Source: Paraescarpia echinospica (Eukaryota > Annelida > Polychaeta > Sabellida > Siboglinidae). Taken from it: a stretch of DNA of 64,000 bases. Under the pieces are notes generated by a model, which saw only the letters and a list, made by a program, of their open reading frames with translations, ran no database searches and was not told where the DNA came from. The stretch is taken from contig CM034539.1 in the NCBI GenBank assembly GCA_020002185.1, forward strand, positions 1,877,999-1,941,998, written 5' to 3'. Shown here one piece after another: positions 35,691 to 47,012 of this stretch (positions are counted from its first letter, which is position 1; every line of letters starts with the position of its first letter). The translations under genes were made by a program, and so were the position numbers.

Positions 35691-36739
35691 GATGCGATGT
35701 ATGTATTGTGTCTTTTCGTTGATTCCCTTCCGTGAGCAACACAGAGCAGGGTATGAGTTTGCTCTTCCAACCACCAAGCCGCAACATGCTCAAGCGATGT
35801 GTCAGAGACCATATCTGAAATGCTAATGTATGGAAGAGGAAATTCATAGACATAAATAATTAAATACCCTATATACCTCTTTCTGACGAGAGTTCCGACC
35901 TAGTGCAGTGTACACTATCGATCGACTCTTGGCTACAGTAACTGCAACAGTCTTCACAGTCACACATTATTCCTCAAAAACACACATTTATGCCACAAAT
36001 GAAGAATGTTCCACACACGTTGCTGGAGTAATACGGTGCTAGGGACTTCCACAACTCGATGTTTAATTACAATATTGTAAATGTTGTGCTTCTTGCATTA
36101 TACTTCCACTCTGTCTTGAAAGTATAAATGTTAACCGAACAAAACATCCAGTCAAATTGAGTATGTATATATATACACAGTAATACAATAAGGAACCTAT
36201 ATCCTGCCATTGCTGAAACGTCACCAACACGGACAAATGAGTCTAACAAGATAATGGACAACTAATTTATTTGCGCCATCTACACTCTGTTGTATCGCAA
36301 CAACAAATCCACTGTGTTCTTGTAAAGTTTGCTCAATAATTGTAGACATGACAGATGCCAGCTGCACGAACCAGATACAGGACTCCCAGATGCCTTCTCG
36401 CCAGAAACGGCGCTGCAGCACGGTGACGCCGGAGACGAGACGTGCGAGCCGAGCAAGCAGTGGGGTCACGCCTTCCCGACGTTCTTGGAAATGACCACAT
36501 TTCACGGGCTGCGAAATGGGTCCGTGTATGTAGTGTCTTTTCCTTTTTCGTTTTGAAATTTGGGAACGAAAAAGGAACAAGCAAACAATGTTCGTTTTTC
36601 GTTTTTCTATTTGTAATAAATATTAATTTTTTCAAAAAGAATTGTTTTTCGAAACGTAATAAAAAAAGGGCCTCATTGTTTACTGACATGAGGAGGTTGT
36701 TGGTGATTTAGCTAGTAGTCAAGTATCTATTCGTCTGCT

Positions 36740-37330
36740 GATGCCTCCTTGTCGACTGCTGCTGTGTCAAGATCCTCTTGTACTGCAATCAGGTCACTTT
36801 TTTGTGATGCGGTGGCACGTACATCAACAAAGCTTTGATTTCCTGCACCTTCTCGGCTGATAACTGCAATGTTTTTCATACTTCTAATGCAGAACCAGGC
36901 TAGCTACAAGTCGTAGTTTATCTGGTAGTACGACTGCGACCTGTCCTTCTGTAGCTTTATTTTAACAGGAGCTGAGAGGTCCTAGGTGGGCTTAATTATC
37001 AAAGCCTTCCTTGTATGTCTTAGAAAACAAACACTTTGCCGCCCTTGAAAATATTACATCACGTGTTGTTCTCTTGGTAATATAATCTTGAAGCACACCA
37101 AAGTCTAAACATTTTGTTTTGCCTGTTGTGACTAGTGTGAAATGTTTTATTGTGCTCGAGCTGCGAATGACGGTGGCATCGTGACCCTCTGAATACACCT
37201 AAATGTATTATAGTTTTCTTTCGATATTGCCAAAATCCCTGTCGCATGGTAAGTAGGAATGGCCAGGAACCATGAAATAATGTTCACTTGTATCAAATCT
37301 GCCGTTGTGAATATTCTGAAGAAGTTTTAT
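36740..37330 (-). pseudogene. relic of a transposon-encoded protein
   Basis: The - strand at 37285-37215 reads HYFMVPGHSYLPCDRDFGNI. I associate this GHxYLPxDxDFG pattern with DUF7869-type proteins of animal DNA transposons. It continues, with stops, through SEGHDATVIRSSSTIKHF to 36992. Several stop codons show it is dead. The assignment rests on one motif. Confidence 0.45.
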
Positions 37331-37689
37331 TTAGACCCCAATTACAATATGTGTATAATATCAAATTAACGTAACATGAATAGGCATATATATTCATATA
37401 TACAAATGCAGTGTAATTTCAAATTAGATGGGGTCTGTGACTCCTATTAAGACAATAACAGTCGCTCTCATAGGAGCCACAATAATAATTTGTTTCAACT
37501 CAATTTTACCGAAGGAAGTGCAAATGTACATGTGCAGGAAAAGAAAAGAAACCGAGATTACTTGATTACATATATGCATGTATTGGAGTATTAATGGTAA
37601 ATAAACAAATACTAGTTGTCAATTGTACACATCAATATACTTGATATGTATGTGTATATGCACAAATACAATATCCATATTCTGATTTA

Positions 37690-40600
37690 TATATATATAT
37701 ATATATACAATACATATCCATACATATCACATACAATAATACTGTTTTAATGACTTTGATAGCATGTATAGCAGTTTAATATTGTACACGTATCTACGTA
37801 TTTTTCTAATAAATTGTTTTTTGCATAATTACCAAAACTTCTGAAGCTATGTGTTCCAATCTTCTCTGTGACTAACTTTGAGGTATTGTTAATGACATGT
37901 GGCAAACTGTATCTAAGACATCTTTTGGCAAATTCATGTTTTGTTTTGAATGGGTGTAACTCTGTTTTTTTCCTTGTGTTGTAATTGTGTACGTAAGCAT
38001 TTGTAATTATTTTCCAATTTAATAGGTATGCAGGGAGGTCATGATGTACATATTTATAATAAAACTTAAGTTCATGTAACTTTAACATCTCATCAATTTT
38101 TAAGATTTTCAATTTTTTGAAAAGTGGCTCAGAGTGTGAATTATATTTACTTATATATAACATTCTCATGGCTTTCTTTTGTATTTTCAGCATTCGACTA
38201 CCTTGGTATCCCCACACCATAATACAATAGTTGATATGTGATAAAAATAACGTATTATATAAGATAATTTAATTTCTAGGGGAAAGACATATTTTAGTCT
38301 GTTTAAGATGCCGACTGTTTTGGAACACTTGTTTGATACTTTTTCAATGTGTTTATTCCAATTTAAATTTGTATCTAAAGTAAGTCCTAACAAATTAAAT
38401 TAATCTACTCTTTCAATGTTTATACCATTTATATTGAGCGTAAAGTTATCGACAGCTTTATTTTGCATGTGAAAAATCATATATTTAGATTTTTTTCTGT
38501 TTAATGATAATTTAATAATGTTTAACCATTCAATTATTTTAAGGAGTTCATCATTTATTGCCGATTCGATATTTCTATTTGTGGAGTTACCTTGAAAATA
38601 ATTGATGGTGCTAAATAAGGTGGTATCGTCGGCATACATAATAAAGTTAAACATATCGCTAGCTTTAGGAAAATCATTAATGTATATTATGAATAATAGG
38701 GGACCAAGAATAGATCCTTGTGGTACACCAATTGTGATAGGTAGGATATCAGAACTTTCATTTTGAAATTCGGTGTATTGTCTTCTATTGCTTAAGTAGC
38801 TATTAAATAGATTCAGGGTAGGACCCTGTAATCCATAATAACTTAGTTTAGTTAATAGTATCGAGTGATCATTTGTATCGAAGGCCTTAGAGAGGTCAAG
38901 AAAAATACTGAAAGGAACATAATTTTTATCAATTTGTGTAATTATTCTATTTATTAGTTCAAGTGATGCATACTCGGTAGTGTTTTTTTTCTAAAACCAT
39001 ATTGATTTTTAACAAATAGATCAGAATCATTAAAGTATGCTGTTAGTTGACTAGATATTATTTTCTCTATCACTTTTGAAATTGTTGGAAGAAGAGATAT
39101 GGGTCTATAATTTTTAAAAACAGATGGTTCATCTTTCTTAAAAATAGGAATTACTTTAGCGAGTTTAAGTGTATCGGGAAATATACCAGTATTTATTACT
39201 TGATTTATTACCAGGGTTAATGGTTTGATGATTGAGGGTTCAATTATTTTCAAAAGTTTACAGGAAATACCGTCACAGCCACTACTGTTTTTATTAGGAA
39301 GGCTTTCATTGGTTTTCTTGACTATTTCTTCATCAACATTTAATAGACTGAAAACGGAATGGACATTATAATTTAAGTAGTAATTATAATCCTTATTACC
39401 ATTGTAATGAATGTATTGTGCTGTCGACTGACCTATACTTGTAAAAAAGTTGTTAAATTGGTTTGCAATAACCGTTTTATCTGTGATAGTTATGCCGTTA
39501 CTTTTAAACAAAACAGTGTTTGAATTGTTTTTGGAGATAAATTCATTTATGGTTTTCCATGTATTTCTAATGTCATCTTTATATCGGTTAAAGCGTGACT
39601 CAAAGTACATTTGTTTGGCAGTACGAATATTTTTCTTTAATATTGAATTATATGTTTTTAGGTTAGGTAGAAAGACTTCGTACATAGGTAAATTTGGATT
39701 AGACATTTTAAATTTCTTATAAAGCGAGTCTCGATATTTGATTGATTTTAGAAGACCGTGTGTGATCCAGGTTGAATGCTTATGTTTGTATTTATTATAT
39801 TTCACAATTTTAACAGGCATATGCTTATTCTTAGCATGCATAATTTCTTCGTGTATTATGTTATAATTTAAATTGGGGTCAGTCGTAGGAGATTTGTTTA
39901 GTTTGTTATACATTGCATCCGAATTTAACTCAAGTTTAACATTATGCATAGCTGCCTTATTTTGTAGATTTACTCGAACAAATTTTGGAGGAGGTTTAGA
40001 TTTTACGTTGATATTCATGATTAGGAAGTAAGGTAGATGATCAGAAAGGGTATTAGTGAAGATTCCTGCAGTGCTATATAATATTGATTTATTAAATTTA
40101 CTGAAAAAGTTGTCTATCAGTGTTCCGTTAGTTCTGGTAAAGCGAGTTGGAAAGGTAATTTGTGGATAGAGACTGTACGAAATTATAATATCAAAAAATT
40201 CACTATATTTTTTGTCCTCGTTTATTTTAAGTAGATTGATATTGAAATCGCCTGAAATTATTAGATTATTACAACTTTCTAGAGTAGCCATTGTTGTTGA
40301 AAATTCAGCTATGAAATCTATAATATTTTGATTTAATGACCTAGGCGGTCTGTATATGTTTCCAATAGTAAGTGTTTTTGATAAGCTGCCTCCAGTTACT
40401 TGAATTACTAACCCCTCCCAATGTTCATACATGTTGATATTCTTAAGTACTTTATATTTATATTTATTATCTACGCAAATTATTAAACCCCCTTTGACAC
40501 TACAATGTTTCCCCTGAGCAATTAGATCATATCCGTGTAAACTGAAATGAGATAAATCATCATTATTTGACTTCCATGTTTCTTGCAAACATATAATGCT

Positions 40601-40900
40601 AAATTTAAATTGTTTAGTATTTAGAAGCTCTACAAAAGTTCAAGTTAATCAAATTTAGCATTAATGGATTGAATATTTAAGCTTAGGATACTAAAATTAT
40701 CGGTATTTTTATGTGCTAACTTGTGAAACATATCGATATCATAGTATGAAGAACAATGGATCAACTGAGGTTCATTTTGTTCAGTACTATTTTCGTTTAT
40801 ATCTAGAAGATTTATTAAAGAACAGTTTCAGATACCTCCCAAGTGGGAGAGAAATGTCACATCAGAAGTCATTGCTTAGGTTCGGACATAAAACAATAAT
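37690..40900 (-). mobile_element. Jockey-superfamily LINE inside the TIR transposon
   Basis: Full endonuclease-RT order is visible on the - strand. The endonuclease start SILSLNIQSINAKFD near 40690 lies in a different frame. A 544-codon frame (40588-38954) runs from the endonuclease to YGFRK. After a frameshift in an A8 run near 38990, FSIFLDLSKAFD, GVPQGSILGPLLF and MYADDTTLF (about 38640) follow. A stop at about 38400 precedes the C-terminal domain (38220-37747). The 3' end meets a TA microsatellite at 37689-37708. The catalytic YADD is present but the coding sequence has at least three breaks. Confidence 0.9.
38954..40588 (-). pseudogene. LINE ORF2, endonuclease and RT fingers
   Basis: 544 codons. 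Endonuclease blocks are LQETWKSNN-like at the start, GGLIICVDN, GNIYRPPRS, ISGDFNINLL (~115) and LSDHLPYFL (~185). RT part: SSGCDGISCKLL (~440), FPDTLKLAKVIPIFKKDE (~480) and NYRPISLLPTISKVIEKI (~500). It ends by frameshift just after YGFRK, so the palm domain is in another frame to the left. Confidence 0.88.
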
Positions 40901-42031
40901 ATAGCCAGCCTTTGTACGTATGTTAGGTATTTTACAAAAGAGTCAACTTGTGTGTGTTTATTTCCTGTGCATATGTGAATGTTAAGAAATACACCGTGTG
41001 TGACAGTGCATATATCAGAGTAGTCAAGACTAGACTTAGAATAAATAAATATAAAAGATAAGAAAAAACATGACAGATTGGGTGTTGGGTCATGAATATA
41101 AGGCGTAACGCCAGGGAAAGGCGTGAGCTATGTTATCAACAGTGACTGCATATAGATTAACAGTTGTCAATCTAAACATAATAATAGAAGAGATATAATG
41201 TCATGATTAGTCCAGTATCAAGATATCAAAAGTAATTAAGCATTACCGATGTTATGAGGAGATGATTTACAGATATACAACTGGTGATTACTTACATATT
41301 TCATGTCTCGTGAATACCTATCTATGAGGAGAAAACGTCACGTTTTATTACCATGAAGCAAGCTATTATTTTGTGTTGTTTCCAATCGCTAAGTGGTTGA
41401 TACACACAGCAGACACTTCACTGGAAAGGTATTGGTGTCATAGATGTCCCACAAAAGGTAGGAGCTGGTGGAGTCCATGGGTTGGTTTGTTACATCGGCC
41501 AGTCGAAATGCCCTGAGACGAGGCTGTTTCATTACAACGCCGCGCCCGGTCGCCCGGTCGCCCGGTCGCTTGGGATTACGAATAATTTGACACTATTGTC
41601 AGTGTAGCGATACGCCCACTTCTACTGCGTATGTGCGTAATGGCGAAGCACTTCCGTTTTTCGTTTTTCGTTTTTGTGGTGAGCAAAACAGAAATGGGAA
41701 AAGGGTTGATTTACCGTTTTATCGTTTACCTATTTTCATTTTCTAAAAGTAGAAATGTGAAAAGGGTTTGATTCCATTTCTACCGTTTAGCAATTTGAAC
41801 ATTACTAAACAAAATTAGGAAAATGGCTCGTTTTCCTATTCTCATTTTGTACTTCGAAACGTTTGAGTAAATAACGGTAGGTACCGTGATTTCGCTGCTG
41901 TCGTATTTCGTGTTCCGTTCTGATGCAGTGAAAAAGAAAAATATTTTGTTTTATCGGTATTTTGTATTTATAACATGTATTATAAATACCGCGAATAGTA
42001 GATTATATTTGTTTTTCGTTTTTAGGACTTC
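40900..42031. other. right internal part of TIR transposon / LINE 5' region
   Basis: No gene seen. It contains three adjacent CGCCCGGT octamers near 41548-41572, which may mark the LINE 5' end. From about 41640 there are TTTTTCG-rich and GGAAAAGGG-rich stretches repeating the composition of the transposon ends. Confidence 0.55.
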
Positions 42032-42371
42032 AAATATGAATATGAAAAACGAACATTGTTTGCTTTTTTCCTTTTTTGTTCGCAAATTTCAAAACGAAAA
42101 AGGAAAAGACGGTATATACACGGACCGAAATGTCATTGATTCGACAAGCCACGTCGGTCGATGGTAAAGGAATTCGGGGTTGCTGTGTTTGGCAACAAAG
42201 AGAAGTAGGTCGCGCAAGCACATGTTTGCGTAGGGCAGAAATACGTAAAGAAACAGACGAGCCAAGCCGGCGTGTGTTGTGTTGTGTAGACTACTTGTTA
42301 GTTTTGTAGTTGTAGTTAGTTATGACTGTTATATTATTATATGAAAATATAACAAACTAAAATCAATAACT

Positions 42372-42386
42372 ATATATATATATACC

Positions 42387-42439
<53 letters not shown>

Positions 42440-42490
42440 ATGTGTGTGTGTGTCTGTGTGTTTGAGTGTGTGCGTGCGTGCGTGTGTGTG
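42372..42490. repeat. TA and TG microsatellites
   Basis: TA repeats at about 42372-42431, then TGTG variants to about 42490. Part of a copy-B-specific insertion (42190-43050). Confidence 0.92.
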
Positions 42491-42592
42491 ATAACTGCGG
42501 CAAAGGCTAGATAGGACACATATATCACCGAAAAGCAAAACGTAAAGACACCTCCGTACATTGTTGTCATCATCGAACACGATGAACAGCAA

Positions 42593-42594
<2 letters not shown>

Positions 42595-42623
<29 letters not shown>

Positions 42624-42840
42624 TGTATGTATGTATGTATGTATGTATGTATGTATGTATGTATGTATGTATGTATGTATGTATGTATGTATGTATGTAT
42701 GTATGTATGTATGTATGTATGTATGTATGTATGTATGTATGTATGTATGTATGTATGTATGTATGTATGTATGTATGTATGTATGTATGTATGTATGTAT
42801 GTATGTATGTATGTATGTATGTATGTATGTATGTATGTAT
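42595..42840. repeat. (GTAT)n microsatellite, ~61 units, uninterrupted
   Basis: 246 bases of perfect tetranucleotide repeat, with no imperfect unit. Decayed variants continue to 42905. All frames stay open (Tyr-Val-Cys-Met or Thr-Tyr-Ile-His), which is an artefact. Confidence 0.98.
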
Positions 42841-43599
42841 GCATTTAAGTACGTATGTATGTATATATACATATATACATGCATGTATATATGTATATAT
42901 TTGTATATACAACAGCACAACACGTTGATGGCATTGTGATGTATATTTCACCTTAGCGCCAAAACAAAAACCCGAATGTTTCATGTTGCATCCCTGCAGC
43001 GAGAGCATTCTGTCCAACAAACAAACCGCCAGGTGCTTTTAATTTATTTATGTCGTCAAAACGCAACTATTAAGATAACTATAACAAAATATCGTCATGT
43101 TTTTAATGCAGTTATTGACACACTTCGATAGTTCCGTTCGTACAATGAATGTTTCGCCATATTCATGTTTATCTTTTTCTCAGCTTTTCTAAATCTGGTG
43201 GCTTTTGTTTATGTCCATTTTGTTTTTGACAAATCCACTTATGTCCCGTTTATATTGGGACATTTTAAATGTTTGTTTCTTCACTTTTCCGTAGCGTATA
43301 GCATTTGTACATTCTAAATTCCTGGGGTGGTGTTATAGTTCGTCATGTTCAATTCCTTCTTCTTGTCTCCGAATTTGACAGTCCACTTTTTCCCGGGACA
43401 CATACACTGGGGAGTATGGTTAATTACAAGTATGAAAACAACATTAAACATTAATGTCACCGGCATTTCGACAACACTATTACATTAAAAACACTCTCGG
43501 TTATTAGATAATCCTTCATGTGAACAACAGGTAGGTTACGTGACATTTAGTATCAATTCATGTGTGACGATTATCACACGAATCACTCTTTCGGCTCAG

Positions 43600-43788
43600 A
43601 CGAGGTGTACAAGAGAGCCTTGGTCCTGTAGTTGCAAACGCCAATGCAAAAAGCAACACTCCGAACGTTATCACTTTCAACAAATTACTCAGACACATCA
43701 CGGATGCAACCGTTTTAATTTTCGAAGAGATAATACAATGCGTTTTCTGAATGTTGTGTTACAAAACCAAGCATGTCATTGCAAGTGA
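43600..43788 (+). other. copy-B version of Cys-rich open stretch
   Basis: Counterpart of 2330-2479, reading TRCTREPWSCSCKRQCKKQHSERYHF. It keeps all Cys but changes Pro to Gln. Differences from copy A include several amino-acid changes and few silent ones, giving no sign of constraint. Confidence 0.25.
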
Positions 43789-44041
43789 CAAACCACGACT
43801 TTATGCAATTAGAGAATTACTTTATTTAATGAAAGCATCCTCGGTATGAATGCGTGCCGTAAAATGAAATAAAATGAAAACAGTACAGTTACGTTGGAGA
43901 GCACCAGTCACATTGTGAAAACGTCTAGTGTTGTGTGATACTCCACTGCGAAATGAATTTAATTACACGCTCATTGTTAAATATAGGCGGAACATGTAGT
44001 TGACAGCTTGCCAGGTTGATTGCCGGAGGTTAACTGCTGCT

Positions 44042-44535
44042 AAATAATTAAAATTGTGTTATTTATTTTGTTGAGAACTGTTCAAAGTACTCACCATATG
44101 ACTTCGAAGTGGAGTCATGCAATCGATTTCAATGTTGATTAGTTTTGTAGGGGACCAAAACACGTGTTTCTTTTTTCATATTGTTATATTAATTACATAA
44201 TTACATTTCTACAGGGAAATTTCTTGTAACTTATACATTATGTATGTGTGCATGACAACAGGCACAATGTCATACATATATATATATATATATACTTGTG
44301 ATGACTAAAATGACTGAGATTATTAGTCAACCGACACCGTCCGATGCAGGCCCGGCCTCGCACTTACGCGGCCAGTCGCGTCAACCTTCACATATAATCC
44401 ATCAAAACAAACACAACAAAGGAGTACAGCCGAACAAAATATTTATTTACCAAAAGCGAATTAGTCGTTATGTCAAAGAATGCCTGTATAGTCCTTCATC
44501 ATATACTGTTGACGCTATGTTTTAGGATATCATTT
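44042..44535. other. copy-B-specific insertion
   Basis: A block absent from copy A, with (TA)n at 44275-44294 and a 75-codon + strand frame (44298-44525) without recognisable motif. The origin is not identified. Confidence 0.55.
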
Positions 44536-44914
44536 TTGGTGTTGCGCATACATCATTAACCGTATGCCATGGCACAAGAAGCAATCACATCTCTTAAAAA
44601 AAACTTTCGAATAGGTTCATTGATGGCAAATCGAACATCCGAAGCAAACTACTGTTACTATTCAAAAAATTTTGAATAGCTCAACCAGCGTATTATTCTG
44701 ATGAACTGTGGTGAATAGTTGAACGTTTCAAAATATAGCTACAGTGACATTTTGTTTGCATACAAAGTGTAACTTTTAAATGTGGAGATCAATCGTCAGA
44801 AAATGTTGACGTCGAGTGATGTGGACAAATCTAGAATGTGGAGAAGTTTCAACTGCACCTGAACTTCGAGGAGACATTGTTTTAAACCCAAACCGACACG
44901 TCCGTCTCTTGTAG

Positions 44915-45067
44915 GATTCTCTGGATCACAACCAAGCTAAGCAGCGCCACGTTATTCAGCTATCAATGCCAGCATTTGGTGCGACACGACTTGCATCGCC
45001 CTGTCACATTCAAAACATCGATGTCAAGACAATAACCTGTCGTCTTTCACAGCAAAAATACCTTCAG
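44915..45067 (+). pseudogene. copy B of channel TM1 exon, stop and deletion
   Basis: Aligns to 3892-4059 with acceptor (CTTGTAG) and donor (CAG/GTATCA) kept. The frame hits TAA where copy A has GAA (SMSRQ then stop), and 15 bases covering the PAVTIC core are lost. It cannot encode a working TM1-finger junction. Confidence 0.9.
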
Positions 45068-45337
45068 GTATCACATATCCAGGATGACGTTAAATCATCT
45101 TTGACATGTTTGCCTACTGGAAATTTCATCGCTCTAAAAATTTCAGTTTCAATGTTTCAAAAGATACCCGCTTGTTATATTGAACATCAAGCGGCGTCTT
45201 AGTGTGTTTTGCCAAGAGCCATCAAGCGAGTTTTTTTTCTTCAAAATGAATAGAACAGCGATTTAAAAAAATAAAAACTCTTGTACTGGTCTAAATGCTG
45301 GATACTTTATTTGGTGACGACATTCGTCACGTTGCAG

Positions 45338-45499
45338 ATTTGCGGCTGCTGCAGAAAACGGGTCGTATTTTTGGTTGGGCGAAATATACAATCACACAAA
45401 CAACATCACGTTCGATTACACGAAGTTCGGTGTCGGCAAAGTGTATATGCTTGATGTATACCTCCAACATCGACATCTCAAGGAAGACATGGTTGCGTC
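45338..45499 (+). pseudogene. copy B of channel finger exon, still open
   Basis: 162 bases, same length and phases as 4555-4716, with an intact acceptor (GTTGCAG) and donor (GTACGT). It reads FAAAAENGSYFWLGEIYN and ends HLKEDMVAS with no stop. Changes relative to copy A include Asp to Gly, Lys to Glu and Trp to Phe. It is open but belongs to a series whose other exons are broken. Confidence 0.8.
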
Positions 45500-45585
45500 G
45501 TACGTTTCTTAAAAACCTGGCGACTCTTGGCGATAATTGTCACAGTTCGTAGTGTCAACAATGGTTATGTCAATATTAATAATGT

Positions 45586-45803
45586 TGTTGCAGGACTAAT
45601 ACACGGTAAGAATGTAACTTGCGTTTATTTCATCCTGCGGGCGTCAGTGTAGTCGAAAATTATAAGAGTGGCTGCACCACAAGGAAGACTCTGAATCAGG
45701 TGTGTTGTTCCATCGAAGTCTTAGGTGCGCATCAACGCTATACGCTCGTGTAGGGGCTTATATAAGGGTGCCATTGCGCACAATAGAACCGGGCCCGGCC
45801 ACA
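45586..45803 (-). mobile_element. LTR of a retrotransposon (3' LTR by PPT)
   Basis: 218 bases that on the - strand begin TGTGGCCGGG and end CCTGCAACA (TG...CA). They contain a TATA box (CTTATATAAG, 45757-45766) followed by AATAAA (complement of 45624-45629) in correct order. Immediately upstream on the - strand is a purine tract (AGGAGGGAAGAA, complement of 45804-45815), as expected before a 3' LTR. No second LTR was found. Confidence 0.7.
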
Positions 45804-46360
45804 TTCTTCCCTCCTTATATTTTTTTTAGAGGAGACTAACGTAAATAGTATTTCTAAAATAATGTACCAGTTGACTGCAAGTACAATATAAAACAGTTCG
45901 AGCAATGGTTAAAGTTCATACACACACATGCGCTAAGTCGCATATTGCATTGTGTCCATTAACAGTCAATTTCACTAAATGTAGTGTCCGGCTCTTCTCC
46001 TTGTGTGGATATAGCACATTAATATTATAACAATTAATTCTACTGCTTACTGTACACATATGTGGGAAAACGTCACATGTTATAAAGTCACTGTGCCATA
46101 TAGAGTCACTGTTTGCGGCTCTTCTCCAGGTTTCGTTGACATAAGTTCGACGCGCTGAAGTATTGCTGTAGTACTTTCCACGATACGGCGACGTCCCGAC
46201 ATGCTTTCGCAGGTGAGGTCGGGTTCGTAGAGCGTGGACCATTTAATATTTGCTGCAAGAGAGTTCACAGTGTCTTCCACAGTACGGCCACATTCTCGAG
46301 TGTCTTCGCAGGTAACGTGCGAGATTTGCTCATCTTGGCGACAGCGACCGGTTGACAATG

Positions 46361-46978
46361 TCAGAGGTTTCTCGATGCCGACGAGTACTGGCGATTGGTT
46401 GCTCTATCTTGTGCACCTGCGAGGTATGCCGTAATAGACGCCTCACACTGGGGCGACTCCACCGAACTGTGGGTGCTCTTTTGTAGTCCGAGTCCGCTTG
46501 TACGGGCACACAAACAAGCGGAGTTGCCGACAACAGACGTATGGGGACCATCGACGCTGTTTGTGATTGAGTACATGTGAGTCCGTGTACCGGCGTGCGT
46601 CGACTGGACATGTTGCGGCAGTTGGTCCGAGTGTGAGACGACGTCCTCGCAGTGGTCGCACAACAGATGTCTGTTCTCATTATTGGCCCCCCTCGATAGC
46701 TCACCGGGATTCACGAACGAAACGTCGTCGACCACAGCCGGATGGTGACCGTTTCCTGTTAAGGGCAATGCAGCGTCGACATTGGACGAACCGCGGTCAG
46801 CGAGGTGGAATAGAGCCATCATGTCAACGATAACGAGAGCACCAACGTCACATCCGGCGTCGAGCATCTGTCTCACAGCAATCACATCCGTAATGTCCCT
46901 GCGCTTGTACGACGAACGAAGTGGTGATGCTGACCACAACCAGGTGGCGACCTTTCTAGGCGAATGCAGTGTCGACAC
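46361..46978 (-). CDS. uncharacterised ORF with a C2H2-like finger
   Basis: 205 codons on the - strand, in the same orientation as the LTR to its left. Residues ~130-155 contain CDHCEDVVSHSDQLPQHVQ, then STH, i.e. C-x2-C-x12-H-x4-H, a classical C2H2 spacing. The rest is Ser/Thr/His-rich with no known domain. It could be the 3' ORF of the LTR element or a decayed transposon protein; internal ~100-200-base degenerate repeats (46769/46967) complicate it. Confidence 0.35.
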   Translation of the reverse strand: MSTLHSPRKVATWLWSASPLRSSYKRRDITDVIAVRQMLDAGCDVGALVIVDMMALFHLADRGSSNVDAALPLTGNGHHPAVVDDVSFVNPGELSRGANNENRHLLCDHCEDVVSHSDQLPQHVQSTHAGTRTHMYSITNSVDGPHTSVVGNSACLCARTSGLGLQKSTHSSVESPQCEASITAYLAGAQDRATNRQYSSASRNL

Positions 46979-47012
46979 TGGGCGAACCGTGGTCAGCGGT
47001 TGAGCATCTGTC

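Larger units (their letters stand above)
36518..42126. mobile_element. TIR DNA transposon inserted in copy-B channel exon
   Basis: Ends are inverted repeats: left GGGTCCGTGTATGTAGTGTC, right end (reverse complement) GGTCCGTGTATATACCGTC. Both continue with TTTTCCTTTTTCGTTTTGAA and similarity to ~95 bases (36518-36612 and 42032-42126). It is flanked by GAAAT at 36513-36517 and 42127-42131, a 5-bp target-site duplication confirmed by the empty site in copy A (1679-1683). A decayed transposase-like ORF lies at 36740-37330, and a LINE occupies 37690-40900. The superfamily is not assigned. Confidence 0.88.
36346..42163 (+). pseudogene. copy B of channel N-terminal exon, split by transposon
   Basis: 36346-36517 corresponds to 1506 onward and reads LQHGDAGDETCEPSKQWGHAF, then TTFHGLRN in one frame. 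It is 7 bases shorter than copy A near 36390-36420, so the frame from the acceptor is shifted. The exon is then interrupted by the 5.6-kb element and resumes at 42127 (GAAATGTCATTGATTCGACA), ending with GTAAAG at 42164. It cannot be spliced normally. Confidence 0.85.
35708..45570 (+). repeat. segmental duplication, copy B (degraded)
   Basis: Same-orientation counterpart of 120-4760. It is expanded from ~4.6 to ~9.9 kb by a TIR transposon with a LINE inside (36518-42126), a microsatellite block (42190-43050) and an insertion at 44042-44535. It has lost the minisatellite array and the stretch equivalent to 2910-3640. It contains broken copies of the first three channel exons and no copy of the CYTFN exon. 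Confidence 0.88.

Noticed and set aside
42329..43020. Long Thr-Tyr-Ile-His and Tyr-Val-Cys-Met frames
   Set aside because: Translation of a perfect GTAT microsatellite.
46395..47003. Several + strand frames in the GC-richer block
   Set aside because: Opposite to the LTR orientation and overlapping longer - strand frames; no recognisable domain on this strand.
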